Origin: Fimbriimonadia bacterium
Lineage (GTDB): Bacteria > Armatimonadota > Fimbriimonadia > Fimbriimonadales > GBS-DC
Assembly: GCA_026129765.1 (NCBI GenBank)
Contig: JAHCHP010000002.1
Location: 165,600-229,599 of the forward strand
Reading direction: 5' to 3'
Length of the DNA stretch: 64,000 nucleotides
Part shown: positions 16,614 to 28,228 of the stretch, in pieces
Layout: each line of letters opens with the position of its first letter
How positions within the stretch are numbered: the stretch's first letter is position 1
Made by a program: the position numbers and the translations under genes
Notes under the pieces: model-generated
Told to the model about the DNA's origin: nothing
What the model saw: the letters and a program-made list of their open reading frames with translations, nothing else
Databases searched by the model: none

Positions 16614-17876
16614 CTACGCGCCGCCCGCATAAACGGCTTGAATCACTTCGTTCGGAACCGTGATCCCGCGCATGACCTTCTCGCGTCCATCCTCCAACAT
16701 CGTGCGGTAGCCCTGTTTGCGCGCGACTTGCATGATCTCATCGCCGGAAGCATTTTGGACAATCGCTTCGCGAATCTCTGGCGTAATGTTCAATAGTTCA
16801 AAGATGCCGGTTCTGCCTTTGAATCCCGTTCCGCGACACGATTGACAGCCCTTTCCGGTCGCCAACTTCAACTGAGCCGCCTGCTCCGGCGGAATCTTCA
16901 ATGCCGCCAATTCATCCGGCGTCGCCTGATAAGCCACCCGGCAATCAGGACACACCACGCGCACCAACCGCTGCCCCATCGCGCACGCCAGTGTCGCGGA
17001 AATCAGATAATCTTCCGCGCCCATATCGATCATACGGCTCAGGCTCTCAATCGCGTTGTTCGTGTGTAAGGTCGAGAGCACCAAATGCCCTGTCAACGCG
17101 GCTTGAATCCCGATATTCAGCGATTCGCGGTCGCGAATTTCACCGATCATAATCACATCGGGGTCATGGCGCAGCATCGCCCTCAGCGCGCGCGGGAACG
17201 TGATCTTTTCAGAGACCTGCACCTGCATCACATTATCCGGGAACTCATACTCCACCGGGTCTTCCACCGTCACCAAGTTTCGCTTCTTCCGATCCAGCGT
17301 GTTCAGCGAGGCATAGAGCGTCGAGGTTTTGCCCGATCCGGTCGGACCCGTGACCACCAGCATCCCATACGCGGTCTGCAGGGCGCGTTTCCAACTCCCC
17401 AACACATCGGGCGGCATACCGATTTTGTCCAGTTCCACGCGCATGCGCGCTGGGTCCAGCAGCCTCATCACGATACGCTCACCATTCAACGAAGGAATAC
17501 ACGAAACGCGCGCGCTCAGTTTGCGATCCATATACTCCATATCGATACGCCCGTCCTGAGTGTCGCGCTTCTCATCCAAATGCATGTTCGCCGCCAGTTT
17601 CACCCTCGCCAGCATCGCCTGGGCGATCTCCGATTCTTGAATCAATTCCTGCTCATGCAGCACGCCGTCCACACGAAACCGGACCCGCAACATGTTGCGT
17701 TCCGGGTGCATATGAATATCTGACGCGCCCGCTTCCAACGCTTGAATAAACATATAATCCACGCGCTGAACCGCCAATGACATATCTTCGCCGCCCATCT
17801 CGCGCAGCGTGCCGGATTGACGCATTAAGATACGAAACATTCTGCCTGAGCCGCGTGGGTTCTGTCCACTATACAT
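16614..17876 (-). CDS. Type II secretion / type IV pilus assembly ATPase (GspE/PilB family)
   Basis: This encodes 420 residues, shorter than full GspE because it lacks the N-terminal T2SSE-N domain. It keeps the core: VDYMFIQALEAGASDIHMHPE (residues 40-60), Walker A GPTGSGKT (177-184), Asp box VTVEDPVEYEF, Walker B with DPDVIMIGEIRD (238-249), His box TGHLVLSTLHTN, and the zinc-binding CPDC ... CQSC module near 312-350. This hexameric ATPase would power pseudopilus or pilus assembly. The two DUF1559 pseudopilins elsewhere in the window are plausible substrates, but no gspF, pilC or pilT neighbour is present. Confidence 0.9.
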   Translation of the reverse strand: MYSGQNPRGSGRMFRILMRQSGTLREMGGEDMSLAVQRVDYMFIQALEAGASDIHMHPERNMLRVRFRVDGVLHEQELIQESEIAQAMLARVKLAANMHLDEKRDTQDGRIDMEYMDRKLSARVSCIPSLNGERIVMRLLDPARMRVELDKIGMPPDVLGSWKRALQTAYGMLVVTGPTGSGKTSTLYASLNTLDRKKRNLVTVEDPVEYEFPDNVMQVQVSEKITFPRALRAMLRHDPDVIMIGEIRDRESLNIGIQAALTGHLVLSTLHTNNAIESLSRMIDMGAEDYLISATLACAMGQRLVRVVCPDCRVAYQATPDELAALKIPPEQAAQLKLATGKGCQSCRGTGFKGRTGIFELLNITPEIREAIVQNASGDEIMQVARKQGYRTMLEDGREKVMRGITVPNEVIQAVYAGGA

Positions 17877-18031
17877 CCTCTGTCACCTCTCCCCCTAAAT
17901 TAGGCAAGCCCCTGCCCGACTCCTGCTATACTAAAGGAATAGATTGAGAAGGCATAGATTGAGAGAACTCTGTGTGCTGAACAACTAACTATAAAAATCC
18001 GTGCCAAAACCAAAGATTTTTCTTGAATCAC

Positions 18032-18062
18032 TTGACTTAGCCCTGCCTTGTGCAGGTATAAT
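18032..18062 (+). promoter_or_regulatory. Promoter of rpoBC
   Basis: TTGACT at 18032-18037 and TATAAT at 18057-18062 are separated by 19 bp. The promoter lies 33 nt before the rpoB ATG. No rplJL genes precede rpoB here, so rpoBC has its own promoter. Confidence 0.7.
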
Positions 18063-18094
18063 GTATGGCTTTGCGTAATGCAGGAGGGAACTGA

Positions 18095-21000
18095 ATGCGT
18101 ATTGTCCGCCACCAAAAAAAACGTGTAGAAACGATCCTCGAGCCGCCGCACCTCATAGAAATGCAATTGAACTCGTATCGATGGTTTCTGGAGGAAGGGC
18201 TGCCCGAACAATTCAAAACTTTTTCGCCCATTTATGACCTGACAGGACAACACTTTATCGAATTTGTCGATTTTACGCTGGGAGAACCCAAATATTCGCT
18301 GGAAGAGTGCCGCGAGCGCGAAATGACCTTCGAGGCGCCGTTGCGCGTGCTGGTGCGCTATGGCGCAAAAGAAGGCGAGATCAACGAAACCGAAATCTAT
18401 CTGGGCGACCTGCCCTTAATGACCGACAGCGGGACCTTTATCATCAATGGGCGTGAGCGCGTCATCGTCAGCCAGATCACCCGCTCGCCCGGAGTCTACT
18501 TCGCAGACGACGTGGACTATACCATGCAGATTCTAGTTTCCAGCCGGATCATCCCCACCGAGGGACCGTGGATGGAAATCGACAGCGACCAGAACTGGGT
18601 CATACGAGCGCAAATCCATCAATCGAAGCGCGTGCCAATTACGCAAATGATGAAAGCTTTCGCGGCGTTTGGCGACGAACGCAACGGCGAGTCGCCCCGC
18701 GCTGCCGTTGAAATGATGTTGAAAGACGCCATTCATTGGCGATTGGAAGAGGACCTTGTGGACCAAGAGACTGGCGAAGTGGTTCAGGCGGGAACCCTTA
18801 TCACAGAAGAATTACTCAATGAGAACCCCGGCTTGGGCAACCGAAAGGCGATGGTGAACATTCCTTACGCGACGGACAAGGATGGACGCCCCACCTTGAC
18901 CAACGAGGTGATTTTGATGCTGTTCGGACGCCGGGAAACCCTCCAGAACCCGGCGCGGGACGAACTCATCGGCAAACGCCCTCTCAGCGACATTATGGAC
19001 CCCAGCAAACCGGACAAGACGATGGTGAAACGGCTCCAAAGAATCGAGCGGGAAGTCGCGAAGAAAATCGAAGCGCTGGGCATGGAGCAGTTGGAAGTTC
19101 TTGCCGTTCCGAAATTTGTCGAGTCCACTTTGGACAGCGACCCAACCGCCAACTCGCGTGAAGCGATTTTGGATTTCTATCGCCGTGTCCGACCGGGCGA
19201 ACCCGCCGTGGAAGAAAATGCGCGCAACGTCTTTTACTCGCTGCTGCTTGATCCGCGCCGCTACGACCTGGCGAAAGTGGGACGCCACCAACTGAACCGG
19301 AGACTGCGTATCGGATTGCCGATTGTCCACCGGCGAATCACGGTTGCCGACTTAGTGCGGACAGTCAACTATATGATCGAGATGCGCGAAGAATCTTACG
19401 GTTCGGACGATATCGACCACTTGGCGAACAAGCGTGTGCGCTCTATCGGCGAACTGTTGCAGTCGCACCTGCGGGTGGGTTTCCTGCGAACCGAAAAAAC
19501 GGCGCGAGAACGCATGACCACCGCATCCGACACCGATCAGGTACTGCCAAGCGTTATCTTGAGCGTGAAACCGATCTCGGCGGCGATTCGGTCGTTCTTC
19601 GCCACAAGCCGCCTGTCTACCTTCATGGACCAAACCAACCCGCTGGCAGAACTGGCAAACAAGCGACGCCTCTCCGCCTTGGGACCGGGTGGTCTGACCC
19701 GCCAGAGCGCAAAGTTGGAAGTGCGCGACGTTCACCGTTCCCACTACGGGCGCGTCTGCCCCATCGAGACGCCGGAAGGTCAGAACATCGGGCTGATCAA
19801 CCAGCTGACGCTTTATGGCAGAGTGGACGAATTTGGCTTCATCCGAACGCCCTACCGTATCGTAAAAGATGGACACGTAACCGACGAAATCGTCCATATG
19901 TCTGCGGCAGAAGATGATGATCTCTATGTCGCGCCTGCCGATGTGCCGATTGACGAAAACGGTCGAATCATCTCAGACGATGTGCAAGTGCGTCACCAGG
20001 GAACCTACCCCACCGTTAAGCGGGAAGATGTGCGCTATATGGACGTCGCGCCCGCCCAAATCTTCTCGGTCTCGACGGCGATGATCCCGTTCGTGGAAAA
20101 CGACGACGCGAACCGCGCGCTGATGGGAGCCAACATGCAGCGCCAAGCGGTGCCGTTACTGAAGCCCGATGCGCCGCTGGTGCATACCGGCGCGGAACGG
20201 AAAGCCGCTTATGACGCGCCCAGTGTCGTGGTGGCAGAAGCCGACGGCGTGGTTTCTTTCATCTCTTCGAACGAGATTCGAGTGACCCGCGAAGATGAAC
20301 ATATAGACACCTATTCCTTGACCCATATGCATCAGTCGAACAAAGGCACGACCTTTACCTACCTGCCCTGTGTGCGTTTAGGACAGCGCGTTCGCGCAGG
20401 CGAGCCTTTGGCGGATGGCGCCAGTACCGAGAACGGCGAACTCGCGCTGGGCAAGAACATCTTAGTCGCGTTCCTGCCCTGGGGCGGCTACAACTATGAA
20501 GACGCGATCTTGGTTTCCGAACGCTTGCTGCATGAAGAGACCTTCAACAGCATCCACTTGGAACGCTATCAAGCGGAAGCCACCGACACCAAACTGGGAC
20601 CGGAGGAGATTACAAGCGACTTGCCCGGAGCCGGCGAAGATGCGCGCCGTAACTTAGACGAAAACGGTATCATCCGAATCGGAGCGGAAGTCGCGCCAGA
20701 TGATATCCTGGTGGGCAAAATCGCGCCCAAGGGACAAACCGAAAGCTCGGCAGAACAGCGGCTGATTATCGCCATCTTCGGCAAGAAAGCGGAAGAGATG
20801 CGCGATGTGTCGCTTAAGCTGCCCCATGGCGAGCGAGGTTATGTCATCAAAGTGACCCAGTTCGCGCGCTTCAAATACCAGTGCGCCAACTGCCAACATA
20901 TCGCCTTTTTCTCCAAATTGCCCGAGAACCTGGACTGCGCGCATTGCCGGGGACAGCTTAAACAGCTGCCTGCCGACGAACTGGCTGCTGGAACCAATCA

Positions 21001-22063
21001 CCTGGCGCGCGTGCTGGTCGCGACCCGCCGCCCCTTGACCGAGGGCGACAAAATGGCAGGACGACACGGCAACAAAGGCGTTATCTCCAAGATACTGCCG
21101 ATGGAAGATATGCCTTTCTTGGCGGATGGGACCCCTGTGGACATCGTACTGAACCCGTTGGGTGTGCCGTCGCGAATGAACATCGGGCAAATTCTGGAAC
21201 TTCACTTGGGGTTGGTCGCCAAGAAATTGGGCTTGCGGTTCCAAACCCCTGCCTTCCAAGGCTCGACCGACGAGGAGATTCAAGAAGAGATACAAATTCT
21301 TGTGGACCGCCTGCGGCGCGATGCGCTGCTGAAGTTCGCGCGTGAAGAGATGGAACTAAATATCCAAGTCTCCTACCGGGCAAACACGGAAGATGCATTG
21401 GAAGCCGTGATGGATGCGATCAAAGACGCAAGCGAAGAACAGAAAGAGCGTGTTTCTCTCTGCACTGCGCTGCCGGTCAACGCGCCGTTAGAAGAGATCA
21501 GAAAAGTCATAGAAGAGCGCATGGCTCAACGATCCGGCTTCGATGCCAAGAGCGGGAAAGCCATCCTGCGCGATGGACGAACCGGCGATCAGTTTGAGAA
21601 CCATGTCGCGGTCGGCTATGTCTACATGCTGAAGCTGGAACACCTTGCCGAAGAGAAAATCCATGCGCGCTCCATTGGTCCCTACTCACTGGTCACCCAG
21701 CAGCCGCTGGGAGGTAAAGCGCAGTTTGGAGGTCAACGGTTCGGCGAAATGGAAGTCTGGGCGCTGGAGGCTTACGGCGCAGCGCACATGCTGCAAGAAA
21801 TGCTGACCATCAAATCGGACGACGTGACGGGGCGTATCCGCACTTACGAAGCCATCATCAAGGGCGCGCCGGTGCTGCAGCCTTCGGTGCCGGAGTCGTT
21901 CAAGATTTTGACGAACGAACTGCGCGCGCTGGGGCTGAAGGTGACGCTTATCGATACGAACAACAATCCTATCGAACTGCGCTCGTTGGAGGACTTAGAA
22001 GATGAAGACCACAATCGTCCCAAACTTCGACTGCCTCAGACGCTCGGAGAGGATGATTTCTAA
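18095..22063 (+). CDS. rpoB: DNA-directed RNA polymerase subunit beta
   Basis: This encodes 1322 residues. The beta subunit forms half of the catalytic cleft. It shows [24 protein letters not shown], the rifampicin-pocket region [53 protein letters not shown] and the C-terminal [25 protein letters not shown]. Two oddities stand out. A Cys4 zinc-ribbon-like insertion (C930, C933, C948, C951) sits where E. coli carries its SI2 insertion. Two residues contacting rifampicin differ from E. coli (T509 for Q513, N522 for H526). The ribosome-binding site AGGAGGG lies 8 nt before the ATG. rpoC follows after 80 nt. Confidence 0.98.
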   Translation: MRIVRHQKKRVETILEPPHLIEMQLNSYRWFLEEGLPEQFKTFSPIYDLTGQHFIEFVDFTLGEPKYSLEECREREMTFEAPLRVLVRYGAKEGEINETEIYLGDLPLMTDSGTFIINGRERVIVSQITRSPGVYFADDVDYTMQILVSSRIIPTEGPWMEIDSDQNWVIRAQIHQSKRVPITQMMKAFAAFGDERNGESPRAAVEMMLKDAIHWRLEEDLVDQETGEVVQAGTLITEELLNENPGLGNRKAMVNIPYATDKDGRPTLTNEVILMLFGRRETLQNPARDELIGKRPLSDIMDPSKPDKTMVKRLQRIEREVAKKIEALGMEQLEVLAVPKFVESTLDSDPTANSREAILDFYRRVRPGEPAVEENARNVFYSLLLDPRRYDLAKVGRHQLNRRLRIGLPIVHRRITVADLVRTVNYMIEMREESYGSDDIDHLANKRVRSIGELLQSHLRVGFLRTEKTARERMTTASDTDQVLPSVILSVKPISAAIRSFFATSRLSTFMDQTNPLAELANKRRLSALGPGGLTRQSAKLEVRDVHRSHYGRVCPIETPEGQNIGLINQLTLYGRVDEFGFIRTPYRIVKDGHVTDEIVHMSAAEDDDLYVAPADVPIDENGRIISDDVQVRHQGTYPTVKREDVRYMDVAPAQIFSVSTAMIPFVENDDANRALMGANMQRQAVPLLKPDAPLVHTGAERKAAYDAPSVVVAEADGVVSFISSNEIRVTREDEHIDTYSLTHMHQSNKGTTFTYLPCVRLGQRVRAGEPLADGASTENGELALGKNILVAFLPWGGYNYEDAILVSERLLHEETFNSIHLERYQAEATDTKLGPEEITSDLPGAGEDARRNLDENGIIRIGAEVAPDDILVGKIAPKGQTESSAEQRLIIAIFGKKAEEMRDVSLKLPHGERGYVIKVTQFARFKYQCANCQHIAFFSKLPENLDCAHCRGQLKQLPADELAAGTNHLARVLVATRRPLTEGDKMAGRHGNKGVISKILPMEDMPFLADGTPVDIVLNPLGVPSRMNIGQILELHLGLVAKKLGLRFQTPAFQGSTDEEIQEEIQILVDRLRRDALLKFAREEMELNIQVSYRANTEDALEAVMDAIKDASEEQKERVSLCTALPVNAPLEEIRKVIEERMAQRSGFDAKSGKAILRDGRTGDQFENHVAVGYVYMLKLEHLAEEKIHARSIGPYSLVTQQPLGGKAQFGGQRFGEMEVWALEAYGAAHMLQEMLTIKSDDVTGRIRTYEAIIKGAPVLQPSVPESFKILTNELRALGLKVTLIDTNNNPIELRSLEDLEDEDHNRPKLRLPQTLGEDDF

Positions 22064-22143
22064 CGATCAACCCAACAACCATCGACAACAACCGGAGGGA
22101 GCGCGCCAAGCTTCCTCCTCCATCAACGCAATTGAGGTGAAAA

Positions 22144-25100
22144 ATGGCGGATATCACAACCATTAAAGCGCTGAAAATCGGAGTTGCTTCACCAGAGGAC
22201 ATTCGCAACTGGTCTCATGGGGAAGTCAAAAAGCCAGAAACCATTAACTACCGGACCTTCAAACCAGAACGGGACGGTCTGTTCTGTGAGCGTATCTTCG
22301 GACCCACAAAAGATTGGGAATGCGCTTGCGGACGCTATAAAAAAGTCAAATTCAAAGGTGTGCGCTGCGAACGCTGCGGCGTGGAAGTCACCCGCGCGCG
22401 CGTCCGGCGGGAGCGCATGGGACATATTGAGCTGGCTGCGCCGGTCTGTCACATCTGGTACTTGAGAGGTCAGCCGCCCAGTCCGCTCGGACTACTGCTC
22501 GACATGTCTCCACGCCTGTTGGAAAAGGTCATCTACTTCACCAGCTACATCATTATCGATGTGGACCGCGCGGGGCTGGATGACGAGATGGAAGAGATCA
22601 AGCGGGTCATCGAAGAAGAAAAAGTCAAGCTGAACGAAGAAGCCGAACACGAGAAGCTGAATCTGGATGCCGAGTTGGAAGACGAACTGGCGAGCAACCG
22701 GGACGTCTATACAGAAGCGCAAATCGCCGAGCGCGTGAAACAGAACGAAGCGCGCAAGCAAATAGAAGAAAAAGAACGCCAGCAGCAAATGGAAGACATG
22801 GATAAGGCGTTTGAAGCCTTGACCAGCCTGCAGCGATACCAACTGTTGGACGAAACGAACTGGTCTGGGCTGGAACACCTGCTCATTCTCGCCAGCCGCC
22901 GCCTCAACCGGGATATTCGTTCGATGGTCAAAGCAGGATTGGGAGCCGCTGCCATCCGCGAACTGTTGCATCAAGTTGACCTGGAAAAATTGGCGCGCGA
23001 ACTGCGGGAAGAGATCTATGTTACTCAGGGACCGCGCCGCGCGCGCGCCATCAAGCGGCTGGAAATTGCCGAATCGTTCCTGCAAAGCAAAACGCGCCCA
23101 GAATGGATGATCCTGGAATCACTGCCTGTGTTGCCGCCTGAATTGCGTCCGATGGTGCAGTTGGACGGCGGACGTTTTGCAACCAGCGATCTGAATGACC
23201 TCTATCGCCGAATTATAAACCGGAACAATCGTTTGAAGCGCATTATTGAGATTCGCGCCCCCGGCAGCATTGTCAACCACGAAAAACGATTGCTGCAAGA
23301 ATCGGTGGACGCGCTCATCGATAATACGCGCAAGCCGAAACCGGTCCCCGGCAGCCATAATCGCCCGCTAAAATCGCTCTCCGACATGCTGAAAGGCAAA
23401 GAGGGGCGGTTCCGAAAGAACCTGCTCGGTAAGCGCGTAGACTATTCGGGGCGTTCGGTAATCGTGGTGGGACCTCACTTGAAATTGCACCAGTGCGGGC
23501 TACCCAAAGAAATCGCGTTGGAGTTGTTCAAGCCGTTCGTGATGTGCGAATTGACCAATTCGGGCGAAGCGCAAAATATTAAGAACGCGAAGCGGATGAT
23601 CGACCGTCAACAATCAGAAGTCTGGCTCGCGCTGGAAAAAGTGATCAAGGAGCATCCGGTTTTGCTGAACCGCGCTCCTACCCTGCACCGCCTGGGCATC
23701 CAAGCTTTCGAGCCCATTTTGGTGGAAGGCAAAGCGATCCAGATTCACCCGCTGGTCTGCCACGCCTACAATGCGGACTTTGATGGCGACCAGATGGCGG
23801 TTCATGTGCCGCTGTCCTACACGGCGCAGGCGGAAGCGCGCGTCCTCATGCTTTCCACCCACAACCTGTTCTCGCCTGCCGATGGACGCCCCATCGTTGC
23901 GCCACTTCAGGATATTGTCTTGGGTGCCTACTACCTGACGATGAACTCGCCGATTCCTGAAACCGAACCGGAGGCGGATAGCAGTATCGCCGACACCATG
24001 TTCGGCAGTATCGAGGAAGCGATTCAAGCGCACGAAGCGGGACATATCCGCTTGCACCAGAAGATTTATGCGCGCCTATCAAGAATGGTCGATGAAGAGA
24101 CGGAAGAGCATGAAACATTCGTGGTGCAAACCACATTGGGACGACTGCTTTTCAACTCGATCCTGCCCGTGAAGATGCGCTTCCAGGACAAATACCTGCA
24201 ACGCATTTACAAAAAGAAAGAGCTGTCGAATATCATTCGCGAGGTCTACAAAGAGTGTGGTCACACAGAAACGGTCCGATTCTTGGATGACCTGAAGCAG
24301 ATCGGCTTCACCTGGGCTATGAAAGGTGGAATCACCGTTGCGGTTTCTGACCTGGAAAGCCCCCCAGAGCGGCATGCGATTCTGGAAGGCACTATGGAAT
24401 CGGTACGCAAGACGCAAACGCTGTACGAAAACGGCGAAATGAGCTATGGCGAACGCCGCCGGAAAGTGATTCAAGAGTGGCAAGGCGCGTACGACAAAAT
24501 TGCGGACGCGATTCTGGCGCACATCGGTCAAAACAACCCGCTATATATTGTCACCGACTCCGGCGCACGAGGCAGCACAAAGCAGCTGACCCAGCTCGCG
24601 GGAATGCGAGGCTTGATGACCGACCCGTTCGGCAACTTTATCGAAGACCTGCCGATCCTGCACAACTTCCACGAGGGCTTGTCGGTGTTCGAGTATTTCG
24701 TCTCGACACACGGCGCGCGCAAGGGACTGGCTGATACTGCGCTGCGAACAGCAGACGCAGGCTACCTGACTCGGCGATTAGTAGACATCGCTCAGGATGT
24801 GATTATTCGCCTGGAAGACTGCGGAACGACCGAAGGGATCAATGTGAGCCGCATCGACCGCGAAGGGGAACTGTTAGAGCAGTTGTTTGACCGCATTCGT
24901 GGACGCATCGCGCTTCGAGAACTGAAACATCCTTATACCGGTGATGTTCTTATCGAAGAGAAGCAGATGTTCAGCGATGAACTTGCGAGGGAGATTAGCG
25001 CGTTGGCAAACCAGCTGGAAAGCTTCTCCCAGCCGCTGCGCGCCATGCACGATAAAATCGAAGAACTGAGCGATGAAGACCTGATCGACCCGCAAACCGG

Positions 25101-27228
25101 AGAGATTCTGTTGGAAGCCTTTACCGACATCACACCGGACGCCATCAAGACTCTGGAACTGAGACGCGATGAACTCCGCGCTATATGGGAGGCAGCAGGC
25201 TTCGAATGGGTGGAACATGACCTCATTGGCGTGCCGATCCGCACACCTCTGGGCTGTATTGCGCGCCAAGGGATTTGTGCCACTTGCTACGGACTCGATA
25301 TGGCAACCCAAAAGTATGTGGAGCAAGGCACAGCGGTGGGTATCATCGCAGCGCAATCGATTGGCGAACCGGGAACACAGTTGACGATGCGAACCTTCCA
25401 CACGGGCGGTATCGCGGGCGACGACATCGTGGGCGTGAAAGATGTGAAACGACAGCGCGCGGCTGCGCTTCGCGAGATCATGTCCAGCGGCGATAACCCG
25501 ACGAAATCCTTCACAGGTGAAGAGCTGCGTACCCTGCGCTACGAACAACAGCGCATCCTGCAACAGGCTGCACGCCGTATCTTGGGACGCGATGTGAAAC
25601 CGCTCTTGGAGGAATTCGACCCTGAAACGGGCGAACTGATGATCCCAAGCGAACCTGTTAAACCCGCGGACCTACCGCTTGAGCTTCCTCTGAAAGACGC
25701 CATCGGTAGACGACTGGCGGAAGACCTTGACTTAATCACCGAAGACCACAAACCGTCCGATATGGCGCTGAACAAAGCGATTGGCGGCAAATTGGCGAAA
25801 GAGTTGACGATCAAGCCCGCGGACCGTCATCCCGACTACCCGACCGCGCTTTACAAAGCGGGCGAAAATGAGGTCATGCCTATCGGAACCGAAATCACCG
25901 AAGCGTTGGTGAAATCGCTGAACGATAAAAAGCAAAAACAGCGCGTGAAAGTGTTGAAAGCCGCCCACCATATTAAGGAAGGCTCCATCATCACAAAGGA
26001 CCTCGTGGAAGGTTTGACAGACGATAAAATCGCGAACACCATCGTTAAGCTGAAGCCGGAAACGGATGAAGAATTTGCGCAAGGCACTGTTTATGTGGAA
26101 GAGACCGACGAGAAGCTGAAACGCATCGTCAAGAACTGGACACAAAAACTGGTGAAGTTGCTCGAAACCGAAATCGGCGGTATCTCCCGTGTGGAAGAAC
26201 TCTTCGAGGCGCGTAAGCCGAAAGGTGAAGCGATCATCGCGGAGTATGAGGCGAAGGTCGAAAGCATTGAGATGGGGCGCAATGGCAAATGGGTCGTCCT
26301 GCATGCGAATCTGCCTGTCGAGGGCGATCAACTATCGGGCAAACTGGCTCTGCAATCGATCACCGACGAAAAAGGCACGGTTATCGTAGAAGAAATGCAG
26401 GAGATCACGGACAAGATGGTCAATCGCATGCGAGAGGCAGGCATCGAGCGTGTGGATGTGCTGGACTTGGTGCTGGTTCCCCAGCGCGGCGGATTGGAAG
26501 TCAAGTCTGGCGATGCGGTGGGTCCCGGCGACCGAATCACCCCCGGTCCGCTTCATCCCGATAAACTGCTGAAACTGCGCGGCGTTCGCGGTGTTCAGGA
26601 CTACATGGTACGCGAAATCCAGGCGGTCTATAAAGCGCAAGGCGTGGACATCAACGACAAGCATATCGAGGTCATTGTTCGCCAAATGCTGAAGAAGCGG
26701 CGCATTAAAGACCCGAACGATACCTACTTCCTGCCCGGTCAGATTGTGGACCGCTTTGTCTTCGAAGATGTCAACAATGAAGCCATTGAACGCGGCGAGA
26801 AACCCGCCACTGCCGATTGGGTCTTGCTGGGCATCAGCGATGCTTCCTTGCAGACCGAGTCATTCCTGTCAGCGGCTTCGTTCCAAAAGACGACCCGAGT
26901 GCTGACTGAAGCCGCCGTGAAAGGCAAAATTGATGAGTTGGTTGGCTTGAAAGAAAACGTCATCATCGGACGCCTCATCCCCTCTGGCACCGGCTTCCCG
27001 ACCTACAAAGTTGGGATAGAAGCGGAAGTACAGCGCGGACAGGGGCTGGCAGTGATGGACAAAGTCGAAGAAGAGCGTCCTGAGGTAGATGATACGAAGC
27101 AAGCGATTTTGGATTTTGAGCAAATCGCTGCGATGGATATCGACGACGATACGGAGCCTACCAACGGCTACAGTTCCGAGGACTCGCCGCTTGACAAAGA
27201 AAGGACTTCGGAACCAGACACAGAATAA
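22144..27228 (+). CDS. rpoC: DNA-directed RNA polymerase subunit beta-prime
   Basis: This encodes 1694 residues, far above the 1150-1410 of most bacteria. Landmarks are the N-terminal zinc site (C60, C62, C75, C78), the catalytic [12 protein letters not shown] with the three Asp at 545, 547 and 549, the bridge helix region, and the trigger loop start [11 protein letters not shown] (1079-1089). Two insertions explain the length. One is a charged coiled-coil of about 70 residues near 145-215 in the clamp region. The other is about 250 residues inside the trigger loop (about 1096-1346), after which normal sequence resumes with [13 protein letters not shown]. The C-terminal tail is acidic. It is co-transcribed with rpoB. 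Confidence 0.98.
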   Translation: MADITTIKALKIGVASPEDIRNWSHGEVKKPETINYRTFKPERDGLFCERIFGPTKDWECACGRYKKVKFKGVRCERCGVEVTRARVRRERMGHIELAAPVCHIWYLRGQPPSPLGLLLDMSPRLLEKVIYFTSYIIIDVDRAGLDDEMEEIKRVIEEEKVKLNEEAEHEKLNLDAELEDELASNRDVYTEAQIAERVKQNEARKQIEEKERQQQMEDMDKAFEALTSLQRYQLLDETNWSGLEHLLILASRRLNRDIRSMVKAGLGAAAIRELLHQVDLEKLARELREEIYVTQGPRRARAIKRLEIAESFLQSKTRPEWMILESLPVLPPELRPMVQLDGGRFATSDLNDLYRRIINRNNRLKRIIEIRAPGSIVNHEKRLLQESVDALIDNTRKPKPVPGSHNRPLKSLSDMLKGKEGRFRKNLLGKRVDYSGRSVIVVGPHLKLHQCGLPKEIALELFKPFVMCELTNSGEAQNIKNAKRMIDRQQSEVWLALEKVIKEHPVLLNRAPTLHRLGIQAFEPILVEGKAIQIHPLVCHAYNADFDGDQMAVHVPLSYTAQAEARVLMLSTHNLFSPADGRPIVAPLQDIVLGAYYLTMNSPIPETEPEADSSIADTMFGSIEEAIQAHEAGHIRLHQKIYARLSRMVDEETEEHETFVVQTTLGRLLFNSILPVKMRFQDKYLQRIYKKKELSNIIREVYKECGHTETVRFLDDLKQIGFTWAMKGGITVAVSDLESPPERHAILEGTMESVRKTQTLYENGEMSYGERRRKVIQEWQGAYDKIADAILAHIGQNNPLYIVTDSGARGSTKQLTQLAGMRGLMTDPFGNFIEDLPILHNFHEGLSVFEYFVSTHGARKGLADTALRTADAGYLTRRLVDIAQDVIIRLEDCGTTEGINVSRIDREGELLEQLFDRIRGRIALRELKHPYTGDVLIEEKQMFSDELAREISALANQLESFSQPLRAMHDKIEELSDEDLIDPQTGEILLEAFTDITPDAIKTLELRRDELRAIWEAAGFEWVEHDLIGVPIRTPLGCIARQGICATCYGLDMATQKYVEQGTAVGIIAAQSIGEPGTQLTMRTFHTGGIAGDDIVGVKDVKRQRAAALREIMSSGDNPTKSFTGEELRTLRYEQQRILQQAARRILGRDVKPLLEEFDPETGELMIPSEPVKPADLPLELPLKDAIGRRLAEDLDLITEDHKPSDMALNKAIGGKLAKELTIKPADRHPDYPTALYKAGENEVMPIGTEITEALVKSLNDKKQKQRVKVLKAAHHIKEGSIITKDLVEGLTDDKIANTIVKLKPETDEEFAQGTVYVEETDEKLKRIVKNWTQKLVKLLETEIGGISRVEELFEARKPKGEAIIAEYEAKVESIEMGRNGKWVVLHANLPVEGDQLSGKLALQSITDEKGTVIVEEMQEITDKMVNRMREAGIERVDVLDLVLVPQRGGLEVKSGDAVGPGDRITPGPLHPDKLLKLRGVRGVQDYMVREIQAVYKAQGVDINDKHIEVIVRQMLKKRRIKDPNDTYFLPGQIVDRFVFEDVNNEAIERGEKPATADWVLLGISDASLQTESFLSAASFQKTTRVLTEAAVKGKIDELVGLKENVIIGRLIPSGTGFPTYKVGIEAEVQRGQGLAVMDKVEEERPEVDDTKQAILDFEQIAAMDIDDDTEPTNGYSSEDSPLDKERTSEPDTE

Positions 27229-27257
27229 GCGTTTACGAGTATTTGAAAGAATCTTCC

Positions 27258-27297
27258 ATCCCCGGTCCTGAATTGGATCGGGGATTCTTTTTTTGCG
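27258..27297 (+). terminator. Rho-independent terminator of rpoBC
   Basis: An 11-bp stem (ATCCCCGGTCC / GGATCGGGGAT, one G-U pair) with a 6-nt loop is followed by TCTTTTTTTT. It lies 29 nt after the rpoC stop. Confidence 0.92.
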
Positions 27298-27316
27298 GGA
27301 ATCCACCATGAGAAAA

Positions 27317-27439
27317 ACAGATGACTCGGCTGCGCTCGGCATGACACGAACGTTGTGTAGGGGCATACCTATGTGTCTGCCCTCTTAGAAGGCGCACACG
27401 CAGGTGCGCCCTAACAAGACTGTCACCCTGTGCATAATG
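27317..27439 (+). repeat. Interspersed repeat, copy A
   Basis: About 120 bp share the same order and orientation with 38710-38830 at roughly 80 percent identity by eye. The shared segments are ACAGATG.CTCGGCT, CGCTCGGCATGAC, CCTATGTGTCTGCCC, GGCGCAC and CTGTCA. It is non-coding and contains small inverted repeats (GGGCATACC..., GGCGCAC...GTGCGCC). It lies between the rpoC terminator and the next gene. Confidence 0.75.
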
Positions 27440-27582
27440 AACGGGTCTGCTCCTCTTTAATGTGTTCTCTGCTGCTTGGGAAGGTCGGAGTGCAATCTCC
27501 AATCTGGGATAAGCGTCAGATAGTCGAAACTTTCTTTGACGCGAATAAATCAGCTGTTAGGTATTGGAAGGGTAAAGATTTT

Positions 27583-27615
27583 GACGGGAGAGGGATTTTT
27601 ATTCCCTCTCCCGTC
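27583..27615. terminator. Long perfect hairpin at 3-prime end of fatty acid hydroxylase gene
   Basis: A perfect 13-bp inverted repeat (GACGGGAGAGGGA / TCCCTCTCCCGTC) has a 7-nt T-rich loop. It begins 3 nt past the stop of the minus-strand gene at 27619. The plus-strand side is followed by CGCTTTATTT. It is probably a terminator or mRNA 3-prime end. The T-tract is weak on the minus strand. Confidence 0.6.
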
Positions 27616-27618
27616 GCT

Positions 27619-28158
27619 TTATTTCTCAATAAACGGTTTGTCGTGGCGCGACTTCAACCGGAAGGTACGCAGCACTAAGTCTGAGAGCGGCAGTACGACA
27701 TTCAGGTTTGTATTCGCATTCTCATGATGAAGATAATGATGGAACCGAATCCACCGGTAGATCTTCCAATTCTCAAAGAAACGGTTCTTCGGCACATGCA
27801 TGCAGAAGTGGAAATATTCATACACCAGGTAATAGGTCAACATAGCAGCAATCGCCACGACCACATAGCGCCAATCCAGCAACCACCCCACTAAAGCGAA
27901 AACGGGTGTGTTTGCCGCCAAAAGCGCGAGAATCCCCCACTTCGGGAAACTGATCGACATCATCTGCTCTTGGTTCTTCACAAAGAAGTTCTGAGCGCGA
28001 AGCAGTGTGTGGTGTTTTTTGTGAGCATGCCCTGTCCATTCGGGGGGCATATCGTCATGCAACCAATATTTATGAAATACCCATTCGAAGAAACTACAAT
28101 AGGCAAAGGTCGCCAAAACAAAACCGACCCAGCCAAGCGCTAATAACCAGAATTCCAT
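27619..28158 (-). CDS. Fatty acid hydroxylase / sterol desaturase superfamily membrane protein
   Basis: This encodes 179 residues. Hydrophobic helices at about 4-22, 75-95 and 98-118 carry the histidine clusters of the di-iron hydroxylase superfamily: HKYWLH (29-34), HAHKKHH (about 44-50), EYFHFCMH and HHYLHHENANTN. Family members hydroxylate or desaturate lipids such as fatty acids, carotenoids or sterols at the membrane. The compact size and histidine pattern are closest to the beta-carotene hydroxylase type, but the substrate cannot be decided. AGGAGGT lies 4 nt before the ATG. Confidence 0.85.
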   Translation of the reverse strand: MEFWLLALGWVGFVLATFAYCSFFEWVFHKYWLHDDMPPEWTGHAHKKHHTLLRAQNFFVKNQEQMMSISFPKWGILALLAANTPVFALVGWLLDWRYVVVAIAAMLTYYLVYEYFHFCMHVPKNRFFENWKIYRWIRFHHYLHHENANTNLNVVLPLSDLVLRTFRLKSRHDKPFIEK

Positions 28159-28228
28159 TCATACCTCCTGCGTTCTGCGCGCAGAACGCGCATCCATGCA
28201 TTGTATACATAACAATTATACCTAAGTC

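Noticed and set aside
22492..23085. Long minus-strand ORFs inside rpoB and rpoC
   Set aside because: These are antisense shadows of highly conserved coding sequence. Codon periodicity and homology support only the plus strand.
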